Source: Pseudoalteromonas umbrosa (GTDB taxonomy: Bacteria > Pseudomonadota > Gammaproteobacteria > Enterobacterales > Alteromonadaceae). Taken from it: a stretch of 64,000 nucleotides of DNA. How positions within the stretch are numbered: the stretch's first letter is position 1; the number at the start of each line of letters is the position of its first letter. Below the pieces are notes generated by a model that was not told the origin of the DNA, made no database searches, and worked only from the letters and a program-made list of their open reading frames with translations. The DNA lies in assembly GCF_030125375.1 (NCBI RefSeq), contig NZ_JASJUU010000003.1, forward strand, positions 262,247 through 326,246. Direction: 5' to 3'. Made by a program: the position numbers and the translations under genes. Positions 52,703 through 62,379 of the stretch are shown here, one piece after another.

Positions 52703-55324
52703 TTAGAACGTATAAGTTGCTTTGACGTAATAGAATCCACCATTAATGCCAAATGGTGATGTTTCATAATAGACACCGCCCCATGTGTTTGATGGCGTAA
52801 GTTCAGTTGCGCCTTCTTCAGCGAAATTAATGACTTTTTCAGCATCTTGGTCAAATATATTATTTGCACCAACTGTAAGGCTAATGTTTTCTGTCGCGTA
52901 ATATGTCAACTCAGCATCAAATGTAAAGTTTGGATCTGCCATGATTGCAGTCGCATCATAGTCTACATGTACGCCTTGATATTCGCCAAAGTAGTTATAA
53001 CGAATAAAGCCTGAGAAGTCTTCCCACTGCTGAGTCCATGTATAAGTTGCTCTATGTTGAGGTAAATCATTCTCCAAACGTTTTACTTTGAAAGCACCTG
53101 TGATAGCAGAAAACTTGTCTACTTCAGTTTCATTCCAGTTATAGGCCATGCTGAAAGTTGCAAAGCCGCCTAACAAGTCCATAGAGTAGTTCGCAACTAC
53201 ATCAACACCTTGTGTTGTTGTGTCGAAGTCATTTGTGAAGAAAGACACCTGTGCGATGCTATCTACATTAGGGACACCATCGGCTTTAAGTGCTTCTTTT
53301 TGTGTTGGTGTTAGATTAATTTTTTCAGATTGACTGAGCCTATCCTCTACCTGAATATTGTAGTAGTCGATGGTTAAGAATAAGTCGCCTGTTTGGTATA
53401 CAAAACCGAGTGTGTAACTTTCAGACTCTTCAGGTTGTAATTCCGTACCGCCTAAGATCTCTGATACAGGGTTTGTAGGCGGTAGTAGGGCTGAATCAAC
53501 CAGTACACCGCTGCTCAGGTTTGTTTGTACGTTACTCACATTAGCTTGGCCAACGGTTGGTGCTCTGAAGCCGGTACTCACAGAGCCTCGTACTGATAGG
53601 TCATCGGTCAGTTGATATTGACCCATGATTTTAAAGTTGGTTGTAGAGCCGAATGAATCGTAATCTTCAAATCTGAGTGCCCAACCCATTAAAAACTCTT
53701 CAGTGAATGGGGTTTCTACGTCCACATATGCAGCATAGTTACGGCGAGAAAATTCGCCTGCAGCTGCAGGTTGGAAACCTGGGAAACCGTTCGAGCCAAT
53801 ACCAAACCCTTGCTGAGTTAGCGGTCCGGCAATAAATGACGCTTCATCACCAGCGATGACTTCGAAAGTCTCTTCGTGCCACTCTAGGCCTGTTGCTACA
53901 TTTACTTCATACGCCAAACCAAAATCAAACTCTTTAGATACATCCAAATTGAAATTTTTCTCTAGTTGGATATATTTACCTGGACTGAACTCCATCGGTG
54001 TTTCGGCGCCTAGGGAGGCATTTACCGTATTGGTGATGAAATAACGGGATTCATTTCGACCAACGGAGCCACTTATATCGTAGTAGCCGCCTTCCATAAA
54101 GCCTTCTGTGAATTCACCTTTTGTTCCAATCGTAAGAGATGTATCGGTAATGTTACCGCCAAAGTTTGGAGTGAAACCACCAGGTAAAATTTCATTGAAA
54201 GCAAAACAGTTTCTACCGAGTTCGGTATCGGCTGCGATTTGTTGATAAGCGAGTATGTTTGCAACATTATGGATGCGATTACCGTCGGCATCTTTCAAAT
54301 TTACTGTAGGGCAGCCAATTCCTGTGTCTAAACCATCGAGGTCAGCAACAAGTAAAGTATCTCCTCCATCGTTAGAATATACTTGGGGGCGAGTTTGTGG
54401 GTTACGATAATAGAACCCACCCTTTACATCGCGCTCTGAATAGTTACCAAACATATAAAACTCAGAACTGTTACTCAACTCGAGACCAACATTACCAAAA
54501 AGGGTAATGTCATCTTTTATCTCAGGTGCTCCCCAAATTTGCGCTGGATCTCTTACACCTTCTACATTAGCGTCAATATATGCTTGTGCGTCAGGTCGTT
54601 GCACGCTTCTACTGGTTGCATCAGCTTCTTTGTATTGAAAGCTTAAGTTTGCAAACCCCTGATCGGTAAATGGGAGACCAATATTACCTTCAAATGTCGT
54701 TGTATCGCCATCACCTTCGTAATACTCGCCCTGTTTTACAGAAAAACTACCGCCTTCTGACGCGTCTTTTAGCACAAAGTTCATAACGCCTGCGATCGCA
54801 TCGGACCCATATTGTGCCGCTGCGCCATCACGAAGTACTTCCACTTGTTTGAGTGCAACACTTGGTATCACCGATATATCAGGGCCTTGCGCACCGTCAT
54901 TAATGCCACCACCTAAAAAAGCGATGACAGATGAGCGATGTCTGCGTTTGCCGTTAAGTAAAATTAGAGTTGAGTCCGCGGGAAGTCCTCTAAGGTTAGC
55001 GGGACGTACTAAACTCGCCGCATCACTAATTGGGTTAGCATGGACATTGAGTGAGGGCACAGAACCTTTTAAAAGCTCAAGCATATCATCACCACCAGCT
55101 TTACTGAGTTCATCACCACCTATAATATCAATTGGTACCGGCGACTCGCCAATTGATCTAGGCGCCGCTCTTGAACCAACCACGGCAATTTTCTCTATAT
55201 CTTTGTTTGCACCCTCTTCTCTTGCATCTGCTTGGGCGCTAAATGCAAGTATGGCAGTGGTCGCTGCAGTAGTAGAAATAGCAAATTGAATCGCTTTTCT
55301 TAGTTTGCATCTCTGTAGTTTCAT
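52703..55324 (-). CDS. TonB-dependent outer-membrane receptor paired with sulfotransferase
   Basis: An 873-residue TonB-dependent receptor. Signal peptide (M-K-L-Q-R-C-K-L-R-K-A, core A-T-T-A-I-L-A-F-S, cleavage near A-D-A), TonB-box-like I-E-K-I-A-V-V-G-S, plug motifs (L-L-N-G-K-R, V-E-V-L-R-D-G-A-A-A-Q-Y-G-S-D-A-I-A-G-V-M-N-F) and a large barrel ending Y-V-K-A-T-Y-T-F. Two Cys lie in an extracellular-loop region (residues ~340-385). The next gene downstream is a TPR-sulfotransferase, an arrangement I recall from related marine genomes; the transported ligand is unknown and may be a sulfated or sulfatable compound. Confidence 0.9.
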   Translation of the reverse strand: MKLQRCKLRKAIQFAISTTAATTAILAFSAQADAREEGANKDIEKIAVVGSRAAPRSIGESPVPIDIIGGDELSKAGGDDMLELLKGSVPSLNVHANPISDAASLVRPANLRGLPADSTLILLNGKRRHRSSVIAFLGGGINDGAQGPDISVIPSVALKQVEVLRDGAAAQYGSDAIAGVMNFVLKDASEGGSFSVKQGEYYEGDGDTTTFEGNIGLPFTDQGFANLSFQYKEADATSRSVQRPDAQAYIDANVEGVRDPAQIWGAPEIKDDITLFGNVGLELSNSSEFYMFGNYSERDVKGGFYYRNPQTRPQVYSNDGGDTLLVADLDGLDTGIGCPTVNLKDADGNRIHNVANILAYQQIAADTELGRNCFAFNEILPGGFTPNFGGNITDTSLTIGTKGEFTEGFMEGGYYDISGSVGRNESRYFITNTVNASLGAETPMEFSPGKYIQLEKNFNLDVSKEFDFGLAYEVNVATGLEWHEETFEVIAGDEASFIAGPLTQQGFGIGSNGFPGFQPAAAGEFSRRNYAAYVDVETPFTEEFLMGWALRFEDYDSFGSTTNFKIMGQYQLTDDLSVRGSVSTGFRAPTVGQANVSNVQTNLSSGVLVDSALLPPTNPVSEILGGTELQPEESESYTLGFVYQTGDLFLTIDYYNIQVEDRLSQSEKINLTPTQKEALKADGVPNVDSIAQVSFFTNDFDTTTQGVDVVANYSMDLLGGFATFSMAYNWNETEVDKFSAITGAFKVKRLENDLPQHRATYTWTQQWEDFSGFIRYNYFGEYQGVHVDYDATAIMADPNFTFDAELTYYATENISLTVGANNIFDQDAEKVINFAEEGATELTPSNTWGGVYYETSPFGINGGFYYVKATYTF

Positions 55325-55781
55325 CCTGTTTCCCCAGTTATTCTAAACTTATTTTTTGTAAACCAAATTGCAATGTGTAGCCACATGATTTCATTTTAAG
55401 TTAATCAAATAGTTAACACGTTTATAAAAATAGCACTCAATTTTTTAAGTTCAATCTTTTGATTGATTTAATTGCATTTATTTATAAATTTTTGAGGTTC
55501 TATACTAAATTTAGCTAGGATGTAGTAATTTTATGTTATTTATATAGGTACTAAGGCTCATGTAGAATAAAATATAAATCTGTTGCACACTTTCACTGCA
55601 ATGGTTTTATTAAGAAAATTGAAATTGCCAAGATTGGCTATAGTGGTGATGTTAAAAAGGTTAATGGGTTGTTTTGTTGTTTTTGTTATCTTTAAACGAG
55701 GCTATTTTGGACCAAATATCTACACGATTTTTGTAGAGAACTTTGCTAGAATGATGGTAAATAAGCTGATTTTGGATATCA
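55325..55781. other. Intergenic region between TonB receptor and LETM1-like gene
   Basis: About 457 bases. The first ~250 are AT-rich and probably hold the divergent promoters. An open frame at 55583-55927 starts with TTG, has no ribosome site and overlaps the better-supported LETM1-like gene, so I do not call it. I see no operator-like palindrome. Confidence 0.5.
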
Positions 55782-56147
55782 ATGCGGTTAATAAAAGTCG
55801 TGCACAAGGCACCTATTCGGGTGGTACGGATAAGCAGAAAAAGGCAAAGGTTAAGGATCAAACGCTCGTTGATTGCGCTGAAAGGGGCACTTGCTCAAGA
55901 AAAGCAAGAAACGGAAGAGATGCTTGATATTTACAAGCGCTACACGCTAGGAAATGCTTCAAAATCAGAGTTAAGAGTAGCCAATAAACAGTTTGTCGAC
56001 GTTTTAAAGGGGCTAGGACTTGGCATTTTTGCTATTTTGCCATTTGCTCCCATTACTATACCTTTAATTATCGCATTGGGTAATAAGTTTGGGGTAGAAG
56101 TACTACCGAGTTCATTTGCGGTGAAAAAAGAAGAAAAAAGAAAATAA
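55782..56147 (+). CDS. Small LETM1-related membrane-associated protein
   Basis: A 121-residue protein. The N-terminal third is very basic (R-I-S-R-K-R-Q-R-L-R-I-K-R), followed by a helical segment E-K-Q-E-T-E-E-M-L-D-I-Y-K-R-Y, then F-V-D-V-L-K-G-L-G-L-G-I-F-A-I-L-P-F-A-P-I-T-I-P and a Lys-rich end. The last part resembles the core of LETM1-like domains (L-x-x-P-F-x-x-x-x-I-P). In eukaryotes LETM1 acts in mitochondrial ion balance and ribosome binding; the bacterial role is unknown. GGA lies five bases before the ATG. Assignment is by pattern only. Confidence 0.65.
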   Translation: MRLIKVVHKAPIRVVRISRKRQRLRIKRSLIALKGALAQEKQETEEMLDIYKRYTLGNASKSELRVANKQFVDVLKGLGLGIFAILPFAPITIPLIIALGNKFGVEVLPSSFAVKKEEKRK

Positions 56148-56295
56148 AAGTTATCGAGCGTTATTCAATGCCACGCTTATTCAATACTTTACACCAAGCC
56201 TCCATAATTATAGAAAAAACTTACCCTTATGACGGTGAATTGTGTCTCAGTTATTGATATCCTTGAGTCAATACAACTTAGAATAAGAGGCACGT

Positions 56296-57660
56296 ATGAG
56301 TACTTTACTCGTTCATTCCCAGGAAGGAACACCAGTCCATTTAACTACAGAGTCACAACTTGAAAGCTGGTTGTTAGAAAATGCACAAACGACTAAAAGT
56401 TTTGTATTGTCAACACGTCAAGAGGGGCAAAATGTATTGTTGGTCCCGGATTTGGAAAGTGGAGCATTATCAAGTGTTGTCTGCGTAGTTGAATCACTTG
56501 ATGATCAATGGCTAGCTGGTGATCTTGCTAAACAATTACCAAAAGGCCTATATCAGTTTGTTGGTAGTGAAGAATTAGTTGAAAGAGCTGCTACCAGTTA
56601 CGTCCTTGGGGCATATAAATACAGTGCGTACAAAAAAACCGCCCCTATTCAAGCAAAGCTAGCCATATCACAAGAGAGCCTGTTTAAAAAAGTATCGGAT
56701 ATCACTACGGGTATATATTTGGTTCGTGATTTGGTGAACACGCCAGCTGCCGACATGATGCCTCAGCATTTGGCAGAAACATTTATTGAACTCAGCGAGC
56801 AGTTTGGTGGTGAATTTAAACAGCTTATAGGTGATGAGCTTCTAGAGCACAACTATCCGACTATTCATATGGTTGGTCGTGCAAGTGATAACAAGCCTCG
56901 TTTGTTAGATTTAACTTGGGGTGACGAAAATGCACCCAAGCTCACATTAGTGGGCAAAGGCGTGTGTTTTGACTCTGGTGGTTTGGATCTTAAACCTGCT
57001 GCTGGCATGCGAAATATGAAAAAAGACATGGGTGGGGCAGCGCATGTTCTTGGGTTGGCACATATGATTATGGCTGCAAACCTACCTGTAAGATTACGTG
57101 TACTAGTCCCTGCGGTTGAAAATGCAGTGTCAAAAAATGCGTTTAGACCAGGTGATGTGATCGTTACGCGTAAAGGGATCACAGTGGAAATTGACAATAC
57201 AGATGCTGAAGGGCGTTTAGTGTTGTGTGATGCTTTGGCTGAAGCACAGAATGAAAAGCCAGATCTTTTAATTGATTTTGCAACACTGACAGGTGCTTGT
57301 CGAATCGCCTTGGGTACCGAGTTACCGGGTTTTTATAGTACAGATCAAAAGATTGCTAACGATATCATTGCTGAGGGAATAGAGTTAAATGACCCAGTAT
57401 GGCAACTACCGTTATTTGATCAATATAAAGGTTTGTTTAAAAGCGATATTGCGGATATCGCAAACTGTGGTTCAACGCCTTTTGGTGGCTCTATTACTGC
57501 TGCGTTATATCTTAAGGAGTTCGTTGAACCAGAAAGCACACCTTGGCTTCACTTTGATGTTATGGCGTGGAACGTTCGTCATTTACCGGGTCGTCCAGTA
57601 GGCGGTGAAGGTTTAGGCTTGAGGGCTACATTCTCTTATTTGCAAAAGCGTTTTGCTTAG
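56296..57660 (+). CDS. Leucyl aminopeptidase family (M17) enzyme
   Basis: A 454-residue cytosolic aminopeptidase of family M17. The signature N-T-D-A-E-G-R-L is at residues 301-308, with the other metal ligands in G-K-G-V-C-F-D-S-G-G and M-K-K-D-M-G-G. It removes N-terminal residues from peptides using two divalent metals and is normally a hexamer. The N-terminal domain is short compared with E. coli PepA, more like PepB-type members. AAGAGG before the ATG. It converges on pepD across a shared terminator, so two peptide-degrading enzymes sit side by side. Confidence 0.9.
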   Translation: MSTLLVHSQEGTPVHLTTESQLESWLLENAQTTKSFVLSTRQEGQNVLLVPDLESGALSSVVCVVESLDDQWLAGDLAKQLPKGLYQFVGSEELVERAATSYVLGAYKYSAYKKTAPIQAKLAISQESLFKKVSDITTGIYLVRDLVNTPAADMMPQHLAETFIELSEQFGGEFKQLIGDELLEHNYPTIHMVGRASDNKPRLLDLTWGDENAPKLTLVGKGVCFDSGGLDLKPAAGMRNMKKDMGGAAHVLGLAHMIMAANLPVRLRVLVPAVENAVSKNAFRPGDVIVTRKGITVEIDNTDAEGRLVLCDALAEAQNEKPDLLIDFATLTGACRIALGTELPGFYSTDQKIANDIIAEGIELNDPVWQLPLFDQYKGLFKSDIADIANCGSTPFGGSITAALYLKEFVEPESTPWLHFDVMAWNVRHLPGRPVGGEGLGLRATFSYLQKRFA

Positions 57661-57673
57661 TAAAAATTAAAAA

Positions 57674-57693
57674 AACGGCTCAATTGAGCCGTT
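57674..57693. terminator. Bidirectional terminator between M17 aminopeptidase and pepD
   Basis: A 20-base perfect palindrome (AACGGCTCAA and its complement) flanked by A on the left and T on the right. It can terminate both convergent genes. Confidence 0.9.
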
Positions 57694-57698
57694 TTTTA

Positions 57699-59177
57699 TT
57701 ATGCAGATTTTACAGGGATATTTGAAAGCAATGCTTTCATTTGCTCCCAGTATAACCCTACAGAGTCAATATGTACTTTTTCATCTGGAGAATGAGGAAA
57801 TTTAATAGTTGGGCCAAATGAAATCATATCCATGTCTGGATAAGGTTCTTTGAAAAGGCCACACTCCAACCCAGCATGAATCACCATGATGTCAGGTTTT
57901 TTGCCGTAAATTCCTTCGTACATATCTCTGAAAATATGAATGAGTTCTGATTGTGGTTCAGGTTTCCAACCAGGATACGCACCGGAAAACTCAATTTTTG
58001 CGTCCGCAAGCTCAGCCAGTGAAGCAAGCGTACCTTCAACGTCCGTTCTACCCGAGTCAATCAAAGAGCGGATCAGACATAAAACTTCCACGCTGTTTTG
58101 CTCTGTGGTGATCACGCCAAGATTCAAAGAGGTTTCTACTACTCCCTGAATATCATCGCTCATTCTTACTACACCGTTAGGGCAAGCATTTAACAATGAC
58201 AGCAATTGCTGTGTGCTTTTTGATGTCATAGGTGTTTGTGATGCTTCAACTTGTGTGGTGATAAAAGTGAGGCCAGTTTCAATTGCAGCAAGCTCTTGAC
58301 GCATTAGCGTCTGTACTTCCTCAATACGCTCTGCCAATTGATTAATATCAGCATCTTGAATTGCAATCGTAGTGTAAGCTTCACGAGGAATTGCATTTCT
58401 TAGTGAGCCGCCTTTGAACTCAACAATTTGAAAATCAATACCACTGAGGTGGTGCTTTAATGTACGAGCTAATAGCTTGTTCGCGTTTGCACGCCCTGTA
58501 TGAATGTCGACGCCTGAGTGGCCGCCTTTGAGGCCTTTGAGTGCGATTTCAACATAAACTTGCCCAGTTGCTTCAGTCTGCCTTTCGATATCGAGTGTCA
58601 GGCTAGCATCAATGCCGCCGGCGCAGCCCATATAGATCTCGCCCTCTTGTTCAGAGTCGGTATTTAGTAAAATTTCACCTTCCAACCAACCAGCCTCTAG
58701 ACCAAATGCGCCGGTCATGCCAGCTTCTTCATCAACGGTTAAAATCACTTCTAGTGGGCCGTGTGCAATGTCATTTGAGGCTAAAACAGCCAAACAAGAT
58801 GCCATACCAATACCATTGTCAGCTCCAAGCGTTGTACCATCAGCTGTCACCCAATCGCCATCGACGAAAGGTCTGATTGGATCTGTTACAAAATCATGAT
58901 TAGTATCATCATTTTTTTGCGGCACCATGTCGATATGTGCTTGCAACACAACCGGTTTTCTATTTTCCATGCCTTCAGTAGCGGGTTTTTTGATGAAAAC
59001 GTTACCTGTTTTATCTCTGCGAGTCGCTAAGTTTTGTGACGTTGCCCAGTCAATAATAAACTGTGCAAGTGCTTCTTCGTGCTTTGATGGGTGTGGGATT
59101 GAGCAAATTTGGTCGAAAAATTGCCATACGATTTGTGGTTCGAGTTGGCTGATCTCTGAATGAGGTTTAAACACCAT
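57699..59177 (-). CDS. pepD: Aminoacyl-histidine dipeptidase (peptidase D, M20C)
   Basis: A 492-residue cytosolic zinc dipeptidase that splits Xaa-His and other dipeptides. It is collinear with E. coli PepD: S-I-P-H-P-S near the N-terminus, V-V-L-Q-A-H-I-D-M-V-P-Q-K (His and Asp of the metal site), L-G-A-D-N-G-I-G-M-A-S, the catalytic E-E-A-G, L-K-G-G-H-S-G and I-H-A-G-L-E-C-G-L-F near the end. GGGGA lies before the ATG. The adjacent M17 aminopeptidase suggests that this locus recycles peptides. Confidence 0.95.
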   Translation of the reverse strand: MVFKPHSEISQLEPQIVWQFFDQICSIPHPSKHEEALAQFIIDWATSQNLATRRDKTGNVFIKKPATEGMENRKPVVLQAHIDMVPQKNDDTNHDFVTDPIRPFVDGDWVTADGTTLGADNGIGMASCLAVLASNDIAHGPLEVILTVDEEAGMTGAFGLEAGWLEGEILLNTDSEQEGEIYMGCAGGIDASLTLDIERQTEATGQVYVEIALKGLKGGHSGVDIHTGRANANKLLARTLKHHLSGIDFQIVEFKGGSLRNAIPREAYTTIAIQDADINQLAERIEEVQTLMRQELAAIETGLTFITTQVEASQTPMTSKSTQQLLSLLNACPNGVVRMSDDIQGVVETSLNLGVITTEQNSVEVLCLIRSLIDSGRTDVEGTLASLAELADAKIEFSGAYPGWKPEPQSELIHIFRDMYEGIYGKKPDIMVIHAGLECGLFKEPYPDMDMISFGPTIKFPHSPDEKVHIDSVGLYWEQMKALLSNIPVKSA

Positions 59178-59450
59178 ATTCCCCTAATAACTAGCTTGTT
59201 GTCAGTAATTTGATTTAATAGCAAACATTGGTTGCTTTATAACAGCGTTCGTTGTGCGGTATGCAAAAGCAACCTCATATTAAGTTAAGACGTTTGAATG
59301 TCGTTAAAATAAGTATAAAGACGTCACTTCAGGTTATTTACATAAGACGATGAGATGCCCAAGGCATATAGTCTAACACGCTGTGGGAGGTATATTATCA
59401 GTTATTCGTTTCTATATCGAGCAGCAGCGTTGGCCGCTGCTCGGTTCACA

Positions 59451-60524
59451 TTAACTCTCTTTTTGACAGGCTGCAACAGAATCACTGACAAGCTCTAAAC
59501 CTGATTTTTCACAAGTCGGGAAGGTATATTCAGATGTTGAGATAGGAGTTACACGTTCGCCCCATTTGATGTAACTTGCAGCCCAAGTTAATCCTGCACC
59601 AAATGCTGCAGACATGATATTTGCGTGTGGTTTTATCATGCCTTGCTCAACAGCCTCACAGAGTGCTATCGCAATCGTTGCTGCTGATGTGTTGCCATAA
59701 TTGTCAATATTGACCATGACTTTATTGTCGTCAATATCTAATTTCTTTTGAATAGCTTGTATTATTCTCAGGTTAGCTTGATGAGGGATCAACACATCAA
59801 TATCTGCAAGTTGCAGGTTTGTTGTTTGTAGCACATCGTCACATGCTAAACTCATTCCGGTGACAGCACGTTTAAATATCTCTCTGCCTTCAAACAGCAA
59901 GTCTGATGGACCAACGGCTTCATACTTATTTAAATCCGTACCATAGTTGGTAATGTGCAATATATCTCTGTCCTCAGTGTCACACCCAGTTTTGGTACCC
60001 ATTAAACCACTCGGCTCAGAGCTCGCTTCAAGAACAACTGCGCCTGCGCCATCTCCAAATAAAACAGCACTGTCTCTTTTAGCCCAGTTTACATACCAAG
60101 TCATACGTTCAGCTGCGACTACAACTGCCTTTTTAATCATGCCAGCTTGGATCTGAGCCGTTGCATTTTGTAAAGCATATAAAAAGCCAGAACATGCTGC
60201 ATTTGTATCACATGCCGCAGCACCGATTGCGCCAATATTTTTTTGCACGAGGGAAGCGGTATTCGCAACCATGGTTGAAGGCGTACAAGTTGCAAGCAAA
60301 ACAAGGTCAATGTCTTCGCCATCAATACCGGCACATGCAAGCGCATGCTTACTGGCGATTGTGGCTAGCTCAGCTGTACTTACATGACTTACTCGTCGTG
60401 AGCGGATCCCTGTACGCGTTGTGATCCATTCATCGGTGGTATCAACAATCGTGCTTATTTCATCATTGCTGATTGACGCTGGTGGTACTGCTTTACCCCA
60501 GCCGGTAATTTTGGCATATATCAT
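59451..60524 (-). CDS. 3-oxoacyl-ACP synthase III-like enzyme (FabH-like) with C-terminal extension
   Basis: A 357-residue thiolase-fold condensing enzyme. The catalytic triad is C111 (N-A-A-C-S-G-F), H248 (I-P-H-Q-A-N) and N278 (N-Y-G-N-T-S-A-A), and the FabH glycine-rich end G-A-G-L-T-W-A is present. E. coli FabH has 317 residues; here about 38 extra residues with two Cys follow. It stands alone, not in a fab operon, so it may be a second KAS III that starts fatty-acid or other acyl synthesis from a special primer. The primer cannot be told from sequence. Confidence 0.85.
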   Translation of the reverse strand: MIYAKITGWGKAVPPASISNDEISTIVDTTDEWITTRTGIRSRRVSHVSTAELATIASKHALACAGIDGEDIDLVLLATCTPSTMVANTASLVQKNIGAIGAAACDTNAACSGFLYALQNATAQIQAGMIKKAVVVAAERMTWYVNWAKRDSAVLFGDGAGAVVLEASSEPSGLMGTKTGCDTEDRDILHITNYGTDLNKYEAVGPSDLLFEGREIFKRAVTGMSLACDDVLQTTNLQLADIDVLIPHQANLRIIQAIQKKLDIDDNKVMVNIDNYGNTSAATIAIALCEAVEQGMIKPHANIMSAAFGAGLTWAASYIKWGERVTPISTSEYTFPTCEKSGLELVSDSVAACQKES

Positions 60525-60662
60525 AGTGTCTCTTTATCAAATCCGACCACTTGGTTAATTGCGTAGTTATAACAAACTATTGATTTTTACTCAAAGAATA
60601 CCTTGTTGAATTAGCACATTTGACTAAAATAAAATGAGAAACAGGTCAGATATCAGTTGTTT

Positions 60663-61061
60663 ATGACTCAGAAAATCACTCAAGAATTACTTGATGAACT
60701 TGTATCTTTAGAGCGGCTTTTACTTGAACCTCATGTAAGAGAATCTAAAGAACGCTTATCTTTGTTGTTGGATGATGACTTTTACGAAATATCTGCGAAC
60801 GGCTTACTCTTCGACAAAAGACATGTTCTGGCAAGGTTACCTTGTGAAAAAGTGCCTCAATTTTACAATCAAGATTTCAGAGGGCAGATGTTATCTGAAA
60901 CAATCGCACAGTTAACTTACCATGCAGCGTATAGAAAAAATGCATACAGCAATTTGCAGTTTTCATTAAGAATGTCATTATGGCGCGACATAGGCTCGGG
61001 TTGGCGATTGTTATTTCATCAGGGGACACCCTGCCCAGAGTTTGCTTTGAGATATGATTGA
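60663..61061 (+). CDS. DUF4440 / NTF2-like small protein
   Basis: A 132-residue protein with the layout of NTF2-like (DUF4440) proteins: an N-terminal helix with L-L-D-E-L-V-S-L-E-R-L-L-L, D-D-D-F-Y-E-I-S-A-N-G, then beta strands (Q-L-T-Y-H-A-A-Y-R, F-S-L-R-M-S-L-W-R) and W-R-L-L-F-H-Q-G-T-P. Such domains form a small cone with a pocket and serve as enzymes or binding proteins. ATG at 60663 preferred over a TTG six bases earlier. It precedes the kinase pair by about 80 bases; no functional link is shown. Confidence 0.72.
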   Translation: MTQKITQELLDELVSLERLLLEPHVRESKERLSLLLDDDFYEISANGLLFDKRHVLARLPCEKVPQFYNQDFRGQMLSETIAQLTYHAAYRKNAYSNLQFSLRMSLWRDIGSGWRLLFHQGTPCPEFALRYD

Positions 61062-61143
61062 GTTTACAAAAGCACGCCTATTATCTTTAAGTTAGGTTGT
61101 TGTTCGGGTAAAGTACGCGCATCTTCTATCTTTGGCTCGTCTT

Positions 61144-62379
61144 ATGGTTATCGCTTTTTCTCCTCAATCCGCGCTTGGTCAGTTATTACTACTCCGCTCC
61201 ATAGCCATCGTGTTGCAACTTGTTTTAGTTTTGATTGCAATTTTACTGCTGGATAAAAGTATCCCACATCAACCTGTTTTTTCGGTCATTGCGTTAGAGT
61301 CGTTGTTTCAGTTGATCAGCATTCTTATGTACCGTCGCAGTCGAGAAATATCTGAAAGAGCGATGACTCTGCAGCTTATGGCTGACATTGTTTTCTTATC
61401 TGTTTTGCTTTCTTTTTTAGGTGGTGCGAGTAACGCCTTTGTCTCACTATTGTTATTACCTTGTATTATTGCAGCAGTAACCGTATCAATTGGGTACGTT
61501 GTATTTGTGTCAGTGAGTGCTTTAGCTGCTTATGGATATTTGTACGTAGCAGTAACTATGCCTATGCATCATCATGGGATGCACATGGGAGAGCATTTAC
61601 TTGGGATGTTCGTAAACTTTGTATTTATGGTCGTTGTGACGGTTGGTGTAGTCGCTTTATTAGTTAAAAGGATCAGAGAAAGAGAAGCATTACTTGCAAA
61701 AACCAGAGAGAAGCAATTACAACAGGAACAACTTTTGGCTTTAGGCAGTGCAGCGGCACAAGTCACTCATCAATTGGCAACACCTATTGCGCACCTGAAT
61801 CTATTATTAGAAGAGTTACAAGAAGACTTTCCAAAACACCCAGCTGTTGCTGAAATGAGTGAGCCAATACAACAGTGTCGTAAACAATTAGATAGTTTTC
61901 GAGAGCAGACTGAGCTTCTAAAGCTAAAGCGTCAAGAAAAGTCACAATCGACTCAATTTGTTTTAGAGCAACTTGAAGAGCTTATGACATTGCAATACCC
62001 GGGACAGTCTCTGTTGGTGTCGGAGAAAACCTCAAGTGTAGACATTGATGGTGACCCAATGTTGGTTCCCTCGTTACTTAATTTAATAGTAAATGCAGCG
62101 AAAGCTAATGAGCGTGCAGACAAGCACCAAATCGAGCTGAGCGCGTTTTCTGAAGCGGGTAAATGGTATTTAACAATCAAAGATCAAGGTAGAGGAATCA
62201 CACAGAAAAAACTAGATGATCTCGGTAAGTCTGTTGTTGAAAGTGATACAGGTTTTGGGATGGCTTTATTATTAACTCATGCGACTTTAGAAAGAGTCAA
62301 CGGTGAGCTGCATCTTGAAAACTTAAGCGAGGGCGGTGTGTTATCTACAGCTATATTACCAATCGTGGGTGAGTTATGA
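61144..62379 (+). CDS. RegB/PrrB/RoxS-like redox sensor histidine kinase
   Basis: A 411-residue membrane kinase. Six N-terminal helices (to residue ~175) carry G-G-A-S-N-A-F at residues 93-99, a variant of the RegB quinone-binding motif G-G-x-x-N-P-F. A His/Met-rich loop (M-P-M-H-H-H-G-M-H-M) lies between helices 5 and 6. The kinase part has H209 in V-T-H-Q-L-A-T-P-I-A and C245 in Q-Q-C-R-K-Q, matching the redox-active Cys of RegB, then an ATPase domain (N-L-I-V-N-A-A-K-A, D-Q-G-R-G-I). Its stop overlaps the next start (ATGA), so it is co-expressed with the RegA-like regulator. Probably controls respiration or redox genes. Confidence 0.85.
   Translation: MVIAFSPQSALGQLLLLRSIAIVLQLVLVLIAILLLDKSIPHQPVFSVIALESLFQLISILMYRRSREISERAMTLQLMADIVFLSVLLSFLGGASNAFVSLLLLPCIIAAVTVSIGYVVFVSVSALAAYGYLYVAVTMPMHHHGMHMGEHLLGMFVNFVFMVVVTVGVVALLVKRIREREALLAKTREKQLQQEQLLALGSAAAQVTHQLATPIAHLNLLLEELQEDFPKHPAVAEMSEPIQQCRKQLDSFREQTELLKLKRQEKSQSTQFVLEQLEELMTLQYPGQSLLVSEKTSSVDIDGDPMLVPSLLNLIVNAAKANERADKHQIELSAFSEAGKWYLTIKDQGRGITQKKLDDLGKSVVESDTGFGMALLLTHATLERVNGELHLENLSEGGVLSTAILPIVGEL

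Noticed and set aside
55583-55927. Open frame of 114 codons before the LETM1-like gene
   Set aside because: It starts with TTG, lacks a ribosome site, has no recognisable pattern and overlaps the LETM1-like gene in another frame.
59418-59443. GC-rich hairpin downstream of the FabH-like gene, considered as a terminator
   Set aside because: The stem is good but neither strand has a T tract after it; left uncalled.
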